A stretch of DNA of 51,361 bases from Muribaculaceae bacterium (GCA_029062005.1 JAIDQZ010000135.1:1-51361), one strand, 5' to 3'; shown: positions 33,101-43,031, numbered from the stretch's first letter. Notes: generated by a model not told the origin, from the sequence alone. Numbers and translations: made by a program.

Positions 33101-36100
33101 TCAGTCGTTTTTGCGAAGCTTGATCTCTTCTTCAGTCAGTTCGGGATCCTTGCCCCAATCCTGCTTTGAAAGACGTACGTAGTTGTTGTAGCGCCAGCGT
33201 GCGTTTGCCTCGCAAGCCTTGAAGAGCTCATCGGCTGCATCCGGACACATCTTCTTTACAGAAGCGAAACGTACCTCACCAGCGAGGAAGTCCTGGAATT
33301 TGCTCCAATCCGGCTCCTTGCTATCGAGGCTGAACGGATTCTTGCCTTCTTCCTCAAGAGCGGGATTGTAGCGCCACAGGTGCCAGTAACCGCAATCAAC
33401 AGCGAGTTTCTCTTCTTTCTGGCTCTTGCCCATACCAGCCTTAAGACCATGGTTGATACATGGAGCGTAAGCGATGATGAGAGACGGACCGTCGTAAGCC
33501 TCTGCCTCGCGGATTGCCTGAAGTGTCTGGGCGTTGTTAGCACCCATTGCTATCTGAGCCACGTAAACATAACCGTAAGTAGTAGCCATCAGACCAAGGT
33601 CTTTCTTACGGATACGCTTGCCAGCGGCAGCAAACTTAGCGATAGCACCGATAGGAGTAGACTTCGAGCTTTGACCACCTGTATTGGAGTAAACCTCGGT
33701 GTCGAGAACGAGTATGTTGACGTTCTTGCCGGATGCAATCACATGGTCAAGACCACCGTAACCTATATCGTAGGAAGCGCCGTCTCCACCAATGATCCAC
33801 TGGCTGCGCTTTGAAAGGAACTTCTGGGTATTACGGATGATGTTGCAGAGATCGCAGTCACACTTAGCGCAAGCAGCCACGAGAGCCTTGCCTGCCTTAC
33901 GTGATTCCTTTGCGTCCTCGCGAACCTCAAGCCACTTAGCGGCAGCTGCCTTGATCTCGTCGTCGCAGCAATCGCAAGTCTGGATCTTATTGCAGGTGTC
34001 TACAAGACGGTCGCGCATCTTTTCATAAGCGATATACATACCGAGACCGAACTCACAGAAGTCTTCGAAGAGCGAGTTTGCCCATGCGGGACCCTGACCT
34101 TCCGCGTTGGTTGTATAAGGAGTTGAAGGAACGGAACCAGAGTAGATGGAAGAGCAACCGGTTGCATTAGCAACGATCTCATGGTCGCCGAATAGCTGAG
34201 TGATAGCCTTAACATAAGGAGTCTCACCGCAGCCTGAACATGCACCTGAGAACTCGAAGAGAGGCTTGGCATACTGGCTCATCTTCACATTCTGCTGGAT
34301 GTTGACGAGATCAGCCTTGTTGGAAACGTGCTCCTCGCAATATTCCCAGTTCTTTGCCTGACCTTCCTGTGTCTCGAAATGCTTCATCTCAAGAGCTTTC
34401 GCACCCTTCTTGCCCGGGCAGACATCAGCACAGTTGCCGCAACCAAGACAGTCAAGCACGTCTACCTGCTGCACGAAACGGAGACCTTCGAGACCCTTGC
34501 CGATAGCGGGAAGAGTGTGATCCTCGCCAAATGGTGCGTTTGCCATTTCCTCTGCGTTGAGGAGGAACGGACGGATAGCAGCGTGAGGACAAACATAAGA
34601 ACAGATATTACACTGGATACAGTTTTCAGGATTCCATTCAGGAACGAAAGCTGCTACGCCGCGCTTCTCATAAGCGGCAGTGCCCTGCTCCCAAGTGCCG
34701 TCTTCACGACCTACAAATGTGCTTACCGGCAGAAGGTCGCCATCCTGAGCATTGATCGGACGAACAACGTTGGTGATAAATTCAGGCTCATTGAGCTTGA
34801 CAGGAGCTTCATCGGGAAGTTCCGCCCAAGCAGGATCAACGTCGAGCTTCTTATATTCGCCGCCACGGTCTACAGCCGCATAGTTCATATTGACGATGTT
34901 GTCACCCTTCTTGCCATAGCTCTTCTTGATGAATTTCTTCATCTGCTCTACAGCGAGGTCAACGGGAATAACCTCTGTGATGCGGAAGAATGCAGACTGG
35001 AGGATAGTGTTGGTACGATTGCCAAGGCCGATCTCCTGCGCGATCTTTGATGCATTGATATAATAGAGGGTGATATTGTGCTTAGCGAGATAACGCTTCA
35101 CCTTGTTGGGGAGGTTTTCGGCAAGCTCCTCGCCTTCCCAGATAGTATTGAGAAGGAATGTACCGCCATCCTGAAGACCACGGAGCACATCATACATGTG
35201 AAGGTAAGCCTGAACGTGGCAAGCCACGAAGTTAGGAGTATTCACGAGATATGCGCTACGGATAGGCTCATCGCCGAAACGGAGGTGCGAACAAGTGAAA
35301 CCACCAGACTTCTTGGAGTCATAGCTGAAGTATGCCTGGCAATATTTATTGGTGTTCTCACCAATGATCTTCACGGAATTCTTGTTGGCACCAACAGTAC
35401 CGTCAGCACCGAGACCATAGAACTTAGCCTGGAACATACCCTCGTCGCCGACATTGATTTCGGGGAGCTGGGGAAGTGACAGGAAAGTCACGTCGTCGTT
35501 TATACCTACAGTGAAACGATCCTTGGGCTGATCAGCCTCAAGGTTCTCGTAAACTGAAAGAACCATGGCGGGAGTAGTGTCTTTTGAAGAAAGACCATAG
35601 CGACCGCTGATGATTACAGGAGCGCCTTCAACGCCATAATATGCTTCCTTAACGTCAAGAGCAAGAGGCTCACCGTTAGCTCCGGGTTCTTTGGTGCGGT
35701 CGAGCACGCAAAGACGCTTGCAGGTGGCGGGGACTGCGGCACGCAGATGCTTGACACTGAAAGGACGGTAAAGGTGAACAGATACGAGACCTACCTTCTT
35801 GCCCTGGGCACGGAGATAGTCGATGACCTCCTTGGCTGTGTCAGTGACAGAACCCATGGCAACAACCACGTTTTCAGCCTCCGGATCACCATAATAATCA
35901 AACAGAGAATAGTTGCGACCGGTGATCTTGCTGACCTCCTTCATGTATTCCTCTACAATTTCAGGAACAGCGTCATAATATTTATTGCATGACTCACGGT
36001 GCTGGAAGAACACGTCGGGGTTCTCAGCCATACCGCGGGCAACAGGAGCATCAGGAGAAAGAGCACGCTTGCGGAAATCAGCAAGAGCGTCCTTATCGAT

Positions 36101-36688
36101 GAGGGCCGCGAGAGCATCCTGATCGATCACCTCGATCTTCTGAATCTCATGTGATGTACGGAAACCGTCGAAGAAGTTTACAAAAGGAACACGGCTCTTG
36201 AGTGTAGCGAGATGAGCTACACCAGAAAGGTCCATAACTTCCTGAACGCTGCCTTCAGCGAGCATAGCGAAACCTGTCTGGCGAACCGCCATCACGTCCT
36301 GATGGTCGCCGAAGATAGAAAGCGCATGGCTTGCGATAGTACGTGCAGACACATTGAATACGCATGGAAGAAGCTCTCCGGCGATCTTATACATATTAGG
36401 GATCATCAGGAGAAGACCCTGAGATGCAGTGTAGGTTGAAGTAAGGGCACCTGCCTGCAGAGAACCGTGAACGGCACCTGCCGCACCAGCCTCAGACTGC
36501 ATTTCCTGCACATGAACTGTCTCACCGAAGATGTTTTTTCTGCCTGCGGCACTCCAGTCATCCACATACTCCGCCATAGTTGAAGACGGGGTAATGGGGT
36601 AGATAGCAGCAACTTCTGTAAACATATAGCTTACATGGGCCGCCGCCTGGTTACCGTCACAGGTCAGAAACTGCTTTTGATTGCTCAT
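33101..36688 (-). CDS. nifJ: Pyruvate:ferredoxin (flavodoxin) oxidoreductase
   Basis: PFOR oxidises pyruvate with CoA to acetyl-CoA and CO2 and reduces ferredoxin or flavodoxin, the usual anaerobic replacement for pyruvate dehydrogenase. The 1195-residue chain is the single-polypeptide form. In order are the N-terminal domain with YPITPSSTMAE, the gamma-type domain near 430-620, two 4Fe-4S motifs (CIQCNICSYVCP and CLGCGNCADVCP), a third cluster site starting CSGCGETPY, and the thiamine diphosphate site GDGASYDIGYGG...DTEVYSNTGGQ. The C-terminal tail is also present. The gene has its own promoter with a leader of about 97 nt and a shared terminator. Open frames on the opposite strand are shadows. 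Confidence 0.97.
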   Translation of the reverse strand: MSNQKQFLTCDGNQAAAHVSYMFTEVAAIYPITPSSTMAEYVDDWSAAGRKNIFGETVHVQEMQSEAGAAGAVHGSLQAGALTSTYTASQGLLLMIPNMYKIAGELLPCVFNVSARTIASHALSIFGDHQDVMAVRQTGFAMLAEGSVQEVMDLSGVAHLATLKSRVPFVNFFDGFRTSHEIQKIEVIDQDALAALIDKDALADFRKRALSPDAPVARGMAENPDVFFQHRESCNKYYDAVPEIVEEYMKEVSKITGRNYSLFDYYGDPEAENVVVAMGSVTDTAKEVIDYLRAQGKKVGLVSVHLYRPFSVKHLRAAVPATCKRLCVLDRTKEPGANGEPLALDVKEAYYGVEGAPVIISGRYGLSSKDTTPAMVLSVYENLEADQPKDRFTVGINDDVTFLSLPQLPEINVGDEGMFQAKFYGLGADGTVGANKNSVKIIGENTNKYCQAYFSYDSKKSGGFTCSHLRFGDEPIRSAYLVNTPNFVACHVQAYLHMYDVLRGLQDGGTFLLNTIWEGEELAENLPNKVKRYLAKHNITLYYINASKIAQEIGLGNRTNTILQSAFFRITEVIPVDLAVEQMKKFIKKSYGKKGDNIVNMNYAAVDRGGEYKKLDVDPAWAELPDEAPVKLNEPEFITNVVRPINAQDGDLLPVSTFVGREDGTWEQGTAAYEKRGVAAFVPEWNPENCIQCNICSYVCPHAAIRPFLLNAEEMANAPFGEDHTLPAIGKGLEGLRFVQQVDVLDCLGCGNCADVCPGKKGAKALEMKHFETQEGQAKNWEYCEEHVSNKADLVNIQQNVKMSQYAKPLFEFSGACSGCGETPYVKAITQLFGDHEIVANATGCSSIYSGSVPSTPYTTNAEGQGPAWANSLFEDFCEFGLGMYIAYEKMRDRLVDTCNKIQTCDCCDDEIKAAAAKWLEVREDAKESRKAGKALVAACAKCDCDLCNIIRNTQKFLSKRSQWIIGGDGASYDIGYGGLDHVIASGKNVNILVLDTEVYSNTGGQSSKSTPIGAIAKFAAAGKRIRKKDLGLMATTYGYVYVAQIAMGANNAQTLQAIREAEAYDGPSLIIAYAPCINHGLKAGMGKSQKEEKLAVDCGYWHLWRYNPALEEEGKNPFSLDSKEPDWSKFQDFLAGEVRFASVKKMCPDAADELFKACEANARWRYNNYVRLSKQDWGKDPELTEEEIKLRKND

Positions 36689-36783
36689 AATCTGATCGTT
36701 TTGATAAAATTATTTAAAGGTTGTTTGATTGTCCTCAGGTAGTAAGTGTTTAATTATAAAATCATTTTGCAACACTTTTGTTA

Positions 36784-36821
36784 GAATATGCAAAATTAAT
36801 AAAAATTATCTGAATAGACAA
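36784..36821 (-). promoter_or_regulatory. Promoter of the PFOR gene
   Basis: On the minus strand, TTG (36821-36819) and TAATTTTG (36798-36791) are spaced 20 bp. It begins within a few bases of the upstream terminator. Confidence 0.78.
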
Positions 36822-36823
36822 TA

Positions 36824-36852
36824 AAAAAAGACGTGAAATTCACGTCTTTTTT
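36824..36852 (-). terminator. Terminator after transketolase
   Basis: A 12-bp stem (AAAAAAGACGTG/CACGTCTTTTTT) with a 5-nt loop lies 20 bp after the transketolase stop, with T residues on the minus strand. Confidence 0.85.
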
Positions 36853-36871
36853 AGATTTATCCAGTGCGAGA

Positions 36872-38902
36872 TCATTCATTCAGGAAAGCCTTCACTTTCC
36901 CAAGCACATTATCTACGGTGTAGCCGAACTTCTCGTCAAGCACTTTTGCGGGGGCAGAAGCACCGAAGCGCTCCATACCGAAGATTTCCCAGTCTCCCTT
37001 CATCACAGGATAGAGAGATGCAGGCAGACCGGCAGTGATACCGAATACCTTTACTCCGGACGGAATCACCTCATCCTTATAAGACTTGGGCTGACGGCAG
37101 AATAGTCCGACAGACGGCACAGACACTACACGGGCACCAATGCCATCTTCGCCAAGTTTCTCAGCGACGTGATATGCAAGAGCTACTTCCGAGCCATTTG
37201 CCACAAGCACCACCTTGGCATCCGGCGCATCGTAAACCACATAACCTCCCATACCGGTCTTGGATGCTTCTGCAGCACGATCAGCCGTGGGGAGATCTTC
37301 GAGATTCTGACGTGACAGCACGAGTACAGTAGGAGACTTCTTGTTTTCAAGCGCTATACGATAGCTTTCAACCGTCTCTGCGCTATCGCACGGACGGAGC
37401 ACAAGAGCCGCCTGATGGCCGGCAAGGTTATCCATCTGTTCGAGAAGCCTGATCTGGGCTTCCTGCTCAACGGGCTCGTGAGTAGGACCATCCTCGCCGA
37501 CACGGAAAGCGTCGTGAGTGAAGATAAACTTCACAGGGAGTTCCATAAGGGCAGCCATACGGATAGCCGGCTTCATATAGTCGGAGAATACGAAGAATGT
37601 GCCACATGCCGCGATGCATCCGCCGTGGAGAGCGATACCGTTGCAGATACATGCCATCGTAAGTTCAGCGACACCGCTCTGAAGGAAAGCTCCCGAGAAA
37701 TCGCCCTTCACAAATGCATGCGTCTTCTTCAGGAATCCATCGGTCTTGTCTGAATTAGCAAGGTCGGCAGAGCTTACTATCATATTGTGGACATGATCAG
37801 CAAGGAAAGAAAGGACTGCGGCAGAAGAAGCACGGGAAGCCATATTGGGCTTGAGAGCTACCTTCGTCCAGTCAAGATCCGGAAGCTTACCTTCGAGCCA
37901 GTCCTGAAGAGTCTTCGCCTCCCCGGGATTTTTCTGAGCCCATTCTGCATATTTTGCCTTGCGGTCCTTGGCATAAGCAATGAGCTGCTCACGGCGGTCG
38001 GCATATAGTTTCCTGACATCATCCCAGATCTGCCAGGGATTCTGAGGATCACCACCAAGATTAGCCACAGTCTTGTCCATATCGGCACCGGCAGCAGAAA
38101 GCGGCTGACCGTGAGTGTTCACATGACCTTCGAGACTTGAGCCGTCAGCAGCAACGGTCTTTCTCGCCATAACGGTGTGTCCGATAATGAGAGTAGGACG
38201 TTCCTTTTCCTCACGCGCGGTCTCGATAGCACCGGCTATTGCAAGAGGATCAGTACCGTCCACTTCAAGGACATTCCAGTTCCAGGCGCGATATTTTGCC
38301 GCAGTGTCCTCAGCCGTAACCTCCTTCACTTTAGTGGAAAGCTGAACCTCATTGCTGTCGTAGAACATGATGAGGTTGTGCAACCCAAGATTGCCGGCTA
38401 TTCGACCCGCACCCTGCGAAATTTCTTCCTGAATGCCACCGTCTGAGATGAAAGCATAAGTCTTATGCTCCACCACTTCTCCGAAGCGTGCAGCGAGAAA
38501 ACGCTCGGCAATGGCGCAACCTACAGCGAAGACATGTCCCTGACCGAGAGGACCGGAACTGTTTTCAACACCGCGGTTCACGTCAAGTTCCGGGTGACCC
38601 GGAGTGGCAGTACCCCACTGACGGAATCCCTGAAGCTCCTCGATAGTGTATTTACCTGCAAGAGCAAGCACTGAATACAGCATGGTGCTCATATGTCCGG
38701 GATCAAGGAAGAAACGGTCGCGTGCAAACCAACCTGGATCTTCAGGATCGTAGTTGAGGAAAGAAGAATAGAGGACGTTGACGAAGTCAGCTCCGCCCAT
38801 AGCGCCACCGGGGTGGCCTGATTTTGCTTTTTCCACCATTTCGGCTATGAGGACACGCATGTTGTCCGCGCCGCGGGTAAGAAGGTTTGGATCTAAGGTC
38901 AT
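36872..38902 (-). CDS. tkt: Transketolase
   Basis: Transketolase moves two-carbon units between sugar phosphates in the non-oxidative pentose phosphate pathway, using thiamine diphosphate. The 676-residue full-length protein has GHPGGAMGGADFVNVLY near residue 31, NSSGPLGQGHVFAVG near 115, the ThDP/metal site ISDGGIQEEISQGAGRIAGNLGLHN (with SDG where most have GDG), and the pyrimidine-domain motif GEDGPTHEPVEQ near 467. The C-terminal domain is complete. It lies downstream of the MFS gene on the same strand (66 bp) and ends at a strong terminator. Confidence 0.95.
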   Translation of the reverse strand: MTLDPNLLTRGADNMRVLIAEMVEKAKSGHPGGAMGGADFVNVLYSSFLNYDPEDPGWFARDRFFLDPGHMSTMLYSVLALAGKYTIEELQGFRQWGTATPGHPELDVNRGVENSSGPLGQGHVFAVGCAIAERFLAARFGEVVEHKTYAFISDGGIQEEISQGAGRIAGNLGLHNLIMFYDSNEVQLSTKVKEVTAEDTAAKYRAWNWNVLEVDGTDPLAIAGAIETAREEKERPTLIIGHTVMARKTVAADGSSLEGHVNTHGQPLSAAGADMDKTVANLGGDPQNPWQIWDDVRKLYADRREQLIAYAKDRKAKYAEWAQKNPGEAKTLQDWLEGKLPDLDWTKVALKPNMASRASSAAVLSFLADHVHNMIVSSADLANSDKTDGFLKKTHAFVKGDFSGAFLQSGVAELTMACICNGIALHGGCIAACGTFFVFSDYMKPAIRMAALMELPVKFIFTHDAFRVGEDGPTHEPVEQEAQIRLLEQMDNLAGHQAALVLRPCDSAETVESYRIALENKKSPTVLVLSRQNLEDLPTADRAAEASKTGMGGYVVYDAPDAKVVLVANGSEVALAYHVAEKLGEDGIGARVVSVPSVGLFCRQPKSYKDEVIPSGVKVFGITAGLPASLYPVMKGDWEIFGMERFGASAPAKVLDEKFGYTVDNVLGKVKAFLNE

Positions 38903-38968
38903 AGTAATTAATTACTGATTATAAATTATAAATTTTAGCTTGCGTAAATATATTGTAAAAACGATATA

Positions 38969-40321
38969 TTATCCTGCATTAAGCACCTGATCTTCGTTGA
39001 TATCATCTACCGGAATGTCGGTATTGACATTTCTGCAGCCTACCAAAGCATAGAAGAAGATATATCCTACCATAGCGAATACAAGCCAATAGCTGCTTAC
39101 ATAATCGCCGGTGGTGCGTGCGATCCAGTCCTGTATAAACGGCATGATACCGCCGCCAACCACCATCGTCATGAACAGACCAGAAGCCTTTGCCGTATAT
39201 TTGCCGAGACCTTCAGTGGCAAGATTGAAGATACCTCCCCACATCACTGAAGTGCAAAGGCCACAAAGGAAAAGGAAAAGACACTTCATCGGAACAAGAC
39301 CGCTGGTGATATTGAGAGCCGGAATACTCGGAGAGTTAAAGGTCACAGACTCCGGAAGCAGGATAGCAGTCAGAAGAAATGCCAATGCTATTGAAGACAC
39401 AACGATGAGCTGAAGGCGAGTCGAAACTTTTCCGCTTATAGCAGAGCTGACGATACGACCTACAAGCATAAGGAGCCAGTAAAGAGCTGCAAGCGAACCA
39501 GCTACGGCAGCAGCACCTTCAAACGGCATACGGCTTATCCATGCGTTCATCTCTCCGGGAATACCTATTTCAACGCCCACATAGAAGAAAATGGCAATTA
39601 CACCCAGTGTGCAATGACGGAAAGAGAACGGACTATGCTCATAAGTAGCCTTGCTCAGATTTTTCTGAGGTTCCTCTATCTTGATGAAGGAGATGACAAT
39701 AAACGCAGCAACGAAGATGACGATGCCTGTGATCACAAGAGGAGCGACTGTAGCCATAGTCGTTTCCCTTGTAAGGGTACCGACGAGCACACCTACAAGC
39801 ATAGGAGTGAGTGTACCAGAAAGAGAGTTGAGCGAGCCGCCCATCTGCACGAGCTGATTGCCTTTGTTGCCACCTCCACCGAGAAGGTTAAGCATAGGGT
39901 TCACTACAGTATTGAGCATGCACACGCAGAAACCACATACAAGCGCACCAAGCAGATAAATGAAGAGATTGAGGGTTGTAGCGGAAGATCCCTCTCCATA
40001 GACTACCACGTCATTGCCGACATAGCTTGAAAGAAGCTGGATCGTAAGACCGATCGCTCCGACCGCAAGAGCGATAAGAGCTGTCTTTTTATAACCGTAT
40101 CTAATAAGCATGTTTCCCGCAGGAATACCCATGAAAAGGTAAGCGGTAAAGTTCATAAGGTTACCTGCCATGCCTGCCCATTCATATCTGAAACCCCAGA
40201 TATTACCGAAAGGCGCAGCCATATTGGTAACGAAGGAAATCATCGCGAAGATAAAGAACATCGTGATGATAGCAACTGTACGTCCTTGCTGAGGAGCCTG
40301 TACTGCTGTCGTTTTGCTCAT
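38969..40321 (-). CDS. Major facilitator superfamily transporter, sugar-type
   Basis: The 450-residue protein has about twelve hydrophobic helices in two halves with a basic loop (RYGYKKTALIAL) after the first pair, as in MFS permeases. FAMISFVTNMAAPFG and GFCVCMLNTVVNPMLNLLGG resemble the FucP/glucose-galactose branch common in Bacteroidetes. The substrate is unknown; a sugar is plausible given the transketolase downstream. It lies between yggS (56 bp) and tkt (66 bp). Confidence 0.88.
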   Translation of the reverse strand: MSKTTAVQAPQQGRTVAIITMFFIFAMISFVTNMAAPFGNIWGFRYEWAGMAGNLMNFTAYLFMGIPAGNMLIRYGYKKTALIALAVGAIGLTIQLLSSYVGNDVVVYGEGSSATTLNLFIYLLGALVCGFCVCMLNTVVNPMLNLLGGGGNKGNQLVQMGGSLNSLSGTLTPMLVGVLVGTLTRETTMATVAPLVITGIVIFVAAFIVISFIKIEEPQKNLSKATYEHSPFSFRHCTLGVIAIFFYVGVEIGIPGEMNAWISRMPFEGAAAVAGSLAALYWLLMLVGRIVSSAISGKVSTRLQLIVVSSIALAFLLTAILLPESVTFNSPSIPALNITSGLVPMKCLFLFLCGLCTSVMWGGIFNLATEGLGKYTAKASGLFMTMVVGGGIMPFIQDWIARTTGDYVSSYWLVFAMVGYIFFYALVGCRNVNTDIPVDDINEDQVLNAG

Positions 40322-40377
40322 GGTTAAATTTTTTAGTTAATGTTATTATTATAGATTTTTTAGATAGTCACCTTCTA

Positions 40378-41040
40378 TCAGTAGTGCCGCTCACCGAAGA
40401 TAGCCGTACCTATTCTCACGAGAGTACTTCCTTCATCGACGGCTACCGTCCAATCACCTGACATTCCCATGGATACAATATCAAATCCACGCAGATCAGG
40501 TGCTAACTCAAGAATACGCCTGCGCGTATTCGAGATAGTGTGGAAATCCTCACGCACCCTGTTCATGTCATCGGTATTCGACGCCATGCCCATGACGCCG
40601 CATATGTGAGTGGACTTCAGGCATTCAAATCTCCTTTGAGCAAAGAATTCCAAAAGTTCCTCGGGATAGAAGCCGAATTTAGTCTCCTCCTTTGCCACAT
40701 GAAGCTGCATAAGCACATTCGTGACCACTCCTGCCCTTTCCGACTCCTTGTCGATCAGATCAAGAAGCCGGATACTGTCCACGCTCTCAATGAGTGAAGT
40801 TAGTCCGATAAGCTGACGCACCTTGTTGGTCTGCAGATGTCCGATGAAATGCCATTTGATGTCTGACGGAAGCACCTTCACCTTTTCAAGAAGTTCCTGC
40901 ACCCTGCTTTCCCCGAAAATCCGCTGTCCCGCACCATAAGCCTCCATCACGCTTGCAGCAGGGTGAAACTTGCTTACAGCACACAACTCGACCCCGGAAG
41001 GGAGTATCGAATGAATCTTCCTAATTTCTTCAGCTATCAT
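40378..41040 (-). CDS. YggS/PROSC-type pyridoxal phosphate homeostasis protein
   Basis: The protein binds PLP and helps keep free PLP and amino acid pools in balance; it has no known catalysis. The 220 residues form a single alanine-racemase-like barrel. The PLP lysine is Lys24 in ELCAVSKFHP. FGESRVQELLEK, WHFIGHLQTNKVRQL, and the end SMGMSGDWTVAVDEGSTLVRIGTAIFG are the family signatures. It is 42 bp downstream of the DUF4494 gene and 56 bp upstream of the MFS gene on the same strand. Confidence 0.94.
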   Translation of the reverse strand: MIAEEIRKIHSILPSGVELCAVSKFHPAASVMEAYGAGQRIFGESRVQELLEKVKVLPSDIKWHFIGHLQTNKVRQLIGLTSLIESVDSIRLLDLIDKESERAGVVTNVLMQLHVAKEETKFGFYPEELLEFFAQRRFECLKSTHICGVMGMASNTDDMNRVREDFHTISNTRRRILELAPDLRGFDIVSMGMSGDWTVAVDEGSTLVRIGTAIFGERHY

Positions 41041-41082
41041 CTCACTACGGATTCAGTTTGAATCAATGTCCGACCTGACACA

Positions 41083-41547
41083 TCAGGCAGGAGAAGCACT
41101 TTTTTCCGGAGTATCGTATTCGTATGGATACACATCCATCAGAGGAGTCTCGGTGATGGAAGCAATCTGATAGTCAGCCATCGTGCCTTTCATACCCTCC
41201 TGAAAACGGGCGAGCGCATTCTCGAAATCTCCTGCCTGCACAAGGATGAAGCTTGCCGATTTCTTTTCCTTCCCGCTCTTCTCATCAAGAGTGATGAAAT
41301 TAACCTTAACCATATAATACTTGTCTGCATAATCAGACTCATCAAAGAATATCTCCGAAATCTTTGTCTTCTTGACAGCCGACACAGAGAACTCGCCTGA
41401 TATGAACGGAGTGATTTTTTCGATGATACGTGCTTCGGCATCCGTAAATGTCAAGGCATCTACAAGATACGGTTCGTTCACTTTTTTCACCGCACCGTTT
41501 TCCTGCATACGGTCATATCTAATTTTGGTTTCAAACCAGAGTGCCAT
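41083..41547 (-). CDS. DUF4494-family protein
   Basis: The 154-residue soluble protein starts MALWFETKIRYDRMQENGAVKKVNEPYLVDALTFTDAEARI, the mark of DUF4494, which is known almost only from Bacteroidetes. It has mixed alpha/beta content and no catalytic motif that I can see. In this phylum it is regularly placed next to yggS, as here, which hints at a shared process, but no function is established. A -7 box TAACTTTG on the minus strand (41602-41595) lies about 48 bp upstream. Confidence 0.88.
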   Translation of the reverse strand: MALWFETKIRYDRMQENGAVKKVNEPYLVDALTFTDAEARIIEKITPFISGEFSVSAVKKTKISEIFFDESDYADKYYMVKVNFITLDEKSGKEKKSASFILVQAGDFENALARFQEGMKGTMADYQIASITETPLMDVYPYEYDTPEKSASPA

Positions 41548-41633
41548 TGCTTAAATATTTAGGTTATTCTTCATCCACATATCGTGGGCAACTGCAAAGT
41601 TAGCAATAATTTTTGAGAAAACCACAGATTTAC

Positions 41634-41671
41634 TTGCCAAATTATACAGGAAAAATTAATTTTGCAGTCTG
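41634..41671 (+). promoter_or_regulatory. Promoter of the first chromate-transporter gene
   Basis: TTG at 41634-41636 and TAATTTTG at 41657-41664 are spaced 20 bp. The leader is about 17 nt. Confidence 0.76.
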
Positions 41672-41687
41672 AAACAACTAAACTGAT

Positions 41688-42263
41688 ATGGGATTATACG
41701 GACAACTTTTCACAACTTTCGTAAAAATCGGAGCATTCACATTCGGAGGAGGATGGGCTATGATTTCCATAATCGAGAAAGAGATAGTCGACAAGCACCA
41801 TTGGATAGAGCGTGATGAATTTCTTGATCTCCTTGCCATAGCACAGTCCTTGCCCGGAATACTCGCAGTCAACATTGCTACATCTATCGGCGACAGGCTG
41901 AAAGGGCTGAAAGGAGGTATTGTAGCCGCGACCGGCACAATACTCCCCTCTTTCCTCATCATTCTTGCCATAGCTATATTCCTTACTCCTGAAACTATCA
42001 AGCAGAGTCATGCCCTGAGCAGTATTTTCATGGGTATACGTCCAGCAGTAGTAGCACTCATTATAGCCCCGGTGATCACCACTGCCAAAGCTGCGAAACT
42101 AAAATTGACTACCATATGGATTCCGGCAGTAGCCGCCCTTATGATTTCACTCGACAAGGGATTGATCTCAAATCCCATAACATGGATAGCACTCGGAGCC
42201 ATCGGAGGATATCTGCATTGGATCTATACAAACAATAAATTGCAGAAAAGCAAAAACAACTGA
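41688..42263 (+). CDS. Chromate transporter family protein, half-size
   Basis: The 191-residue protein is a single CHR domain with about six hydrophobic segments. The signature FGGGWAMISIIEKE near residues 18-31 and the LPGILAVNIATSIGDRLKG segment near 59-76 are intact. Full-length ChrA has two such domains in one chain; here two short genes follow each other, so a heterodimer is likely. Transport of chromate is known for some members, but in gut anaerobes the natural substrate may be another anion. Confidence 0.87.
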   Translation: MGLYGQLFTTFVKIGAFTFGGGWAMISIIEKEIVDKHHWIERDEFLDLLAIAQSLPGILAVNIATSIGDRLKGLKGGIVAATGTILPSFLIILAIAIFLTPETIKQSHALSSIFMGIRPAVVALIIAPVITTAKAAKLKLTTIWIPAVAALMISLDKGLISNPITWIALGAIGGYLHWIYTNNKLQKSKNN

Positions 42264-42369
42264 ATCAAATACTGCATATTATTGAATAAATCCATCAATA
42301 CAGATACCCATTCAAATATAAACATTGAGCAATAAATCGAAATAAACAATCATTATTTTACAGAATATC

Positions 42370-42411
42370 CCAATTCCAAATTCTCAATTCTAAATTCTCA
42401 ATTCTCAATTA
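42370..42411. repeat. Tandem heptamer repeat, AATTC type (6 units)
   Basis: CCAATTC, CAAATTC, TCAATTC, TAAATTC, TCAATTC and TCAATTA follow without gaps, just before the second chromate-transporter gene. It is the reverse complement of the GAATT-type arrays at 21271 and 27311. Confidence 0.78.
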
Positions 42412-42417
42412 TTATAT

Positions 42418-43026
42418 ATGAGCATATATTTGAAAATGATCTGGGCTTATCTCAAGATAGGCATTTTCGGATTCGGAGGCGGCTACGCCATGTTATCTCT
42501 TGTAGAGAGATCGGTAGTCGGTCCGGGATGGATATCCGAACAGATGTTTACCGATATTGTGGCAATATCGCAGATGACTCCGGGTCCTATCGGAATAAAT
42601 TCAGCGACATATATAGGCTATGTTGCTCCCGGACAGGTGACCGGAGGGGAACTTTCATTTCCACTCTGGGGAATACTGGGCAGTATACTATGCACGCTTG
42701 CCGTGACGGTTCCGTCGTTTATCCTTGTCATAAAAGCATCGCATTTCATAAGGAAGCATAATGAAAGCGGAGTTATCAAAGCCATATTTGCAGGACTGCG
42801 TCCTGTTGTGGTAGGACTTATTGCTTCTGCTGCCATCATGCTCATGAACTGGGCAAACTTCGCTCCCGACCATGACACACGCACGCTGATATGCAGCATC
42901 GCCATATGTGCCCTGTCGTTCTGTCTCGTCTATTTCAAGATTCCATACAAAGGCAAGAAAGTCGGTCTTCATCCTATTCTTGTTATCTGCCTTATGGGTC
43001 TGACCGGATTCTTACTTTATTATTGA
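42418..43026 (+). CDS. Chromate transporter family protein, second half-size gene
   Basis: The 202-residue protein is again one CHR domain, with FGFGGGYAMLSLVERSVV near residues 18-35 and MTPGPIGINSATYIGY near 59-74. It differs enough from the first half (FGGGYAML against FGGGWAMI, MTPGPIGINSAT against LPGILAVNIAT) to represent the other side of a heterodimer. The first gene ends 154 bp upstream, with a heptamer array between. folC begins five bases after its stop. Confidence 0.87.
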   Translation: MSIYLKMIWAYLKIGIFGFGGGYAMLSLVERSVVGPGWISEQMFTDIVAISQMTPGPIGINSATYIGYVAPGQVTGGELSFPLWGILGSILCTLAVTVPSFILVIKASHFIRKHNESGVIKAIFAGLRPVVVGLIASAAIMLMNWANFAPDHDTRTLICSIAICALSFCLVYFKIPYKGKKVGLHPILVICLMGLTGFLLYY

Positions 43027-43031
43027 AAAAA

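Noticed and set aside
34328..35050. 240-codon frame antisense to the PFOR gene
   Set aside because: It is a mirror of a conserved 1195-residue enzyme and has no recognisable domain.
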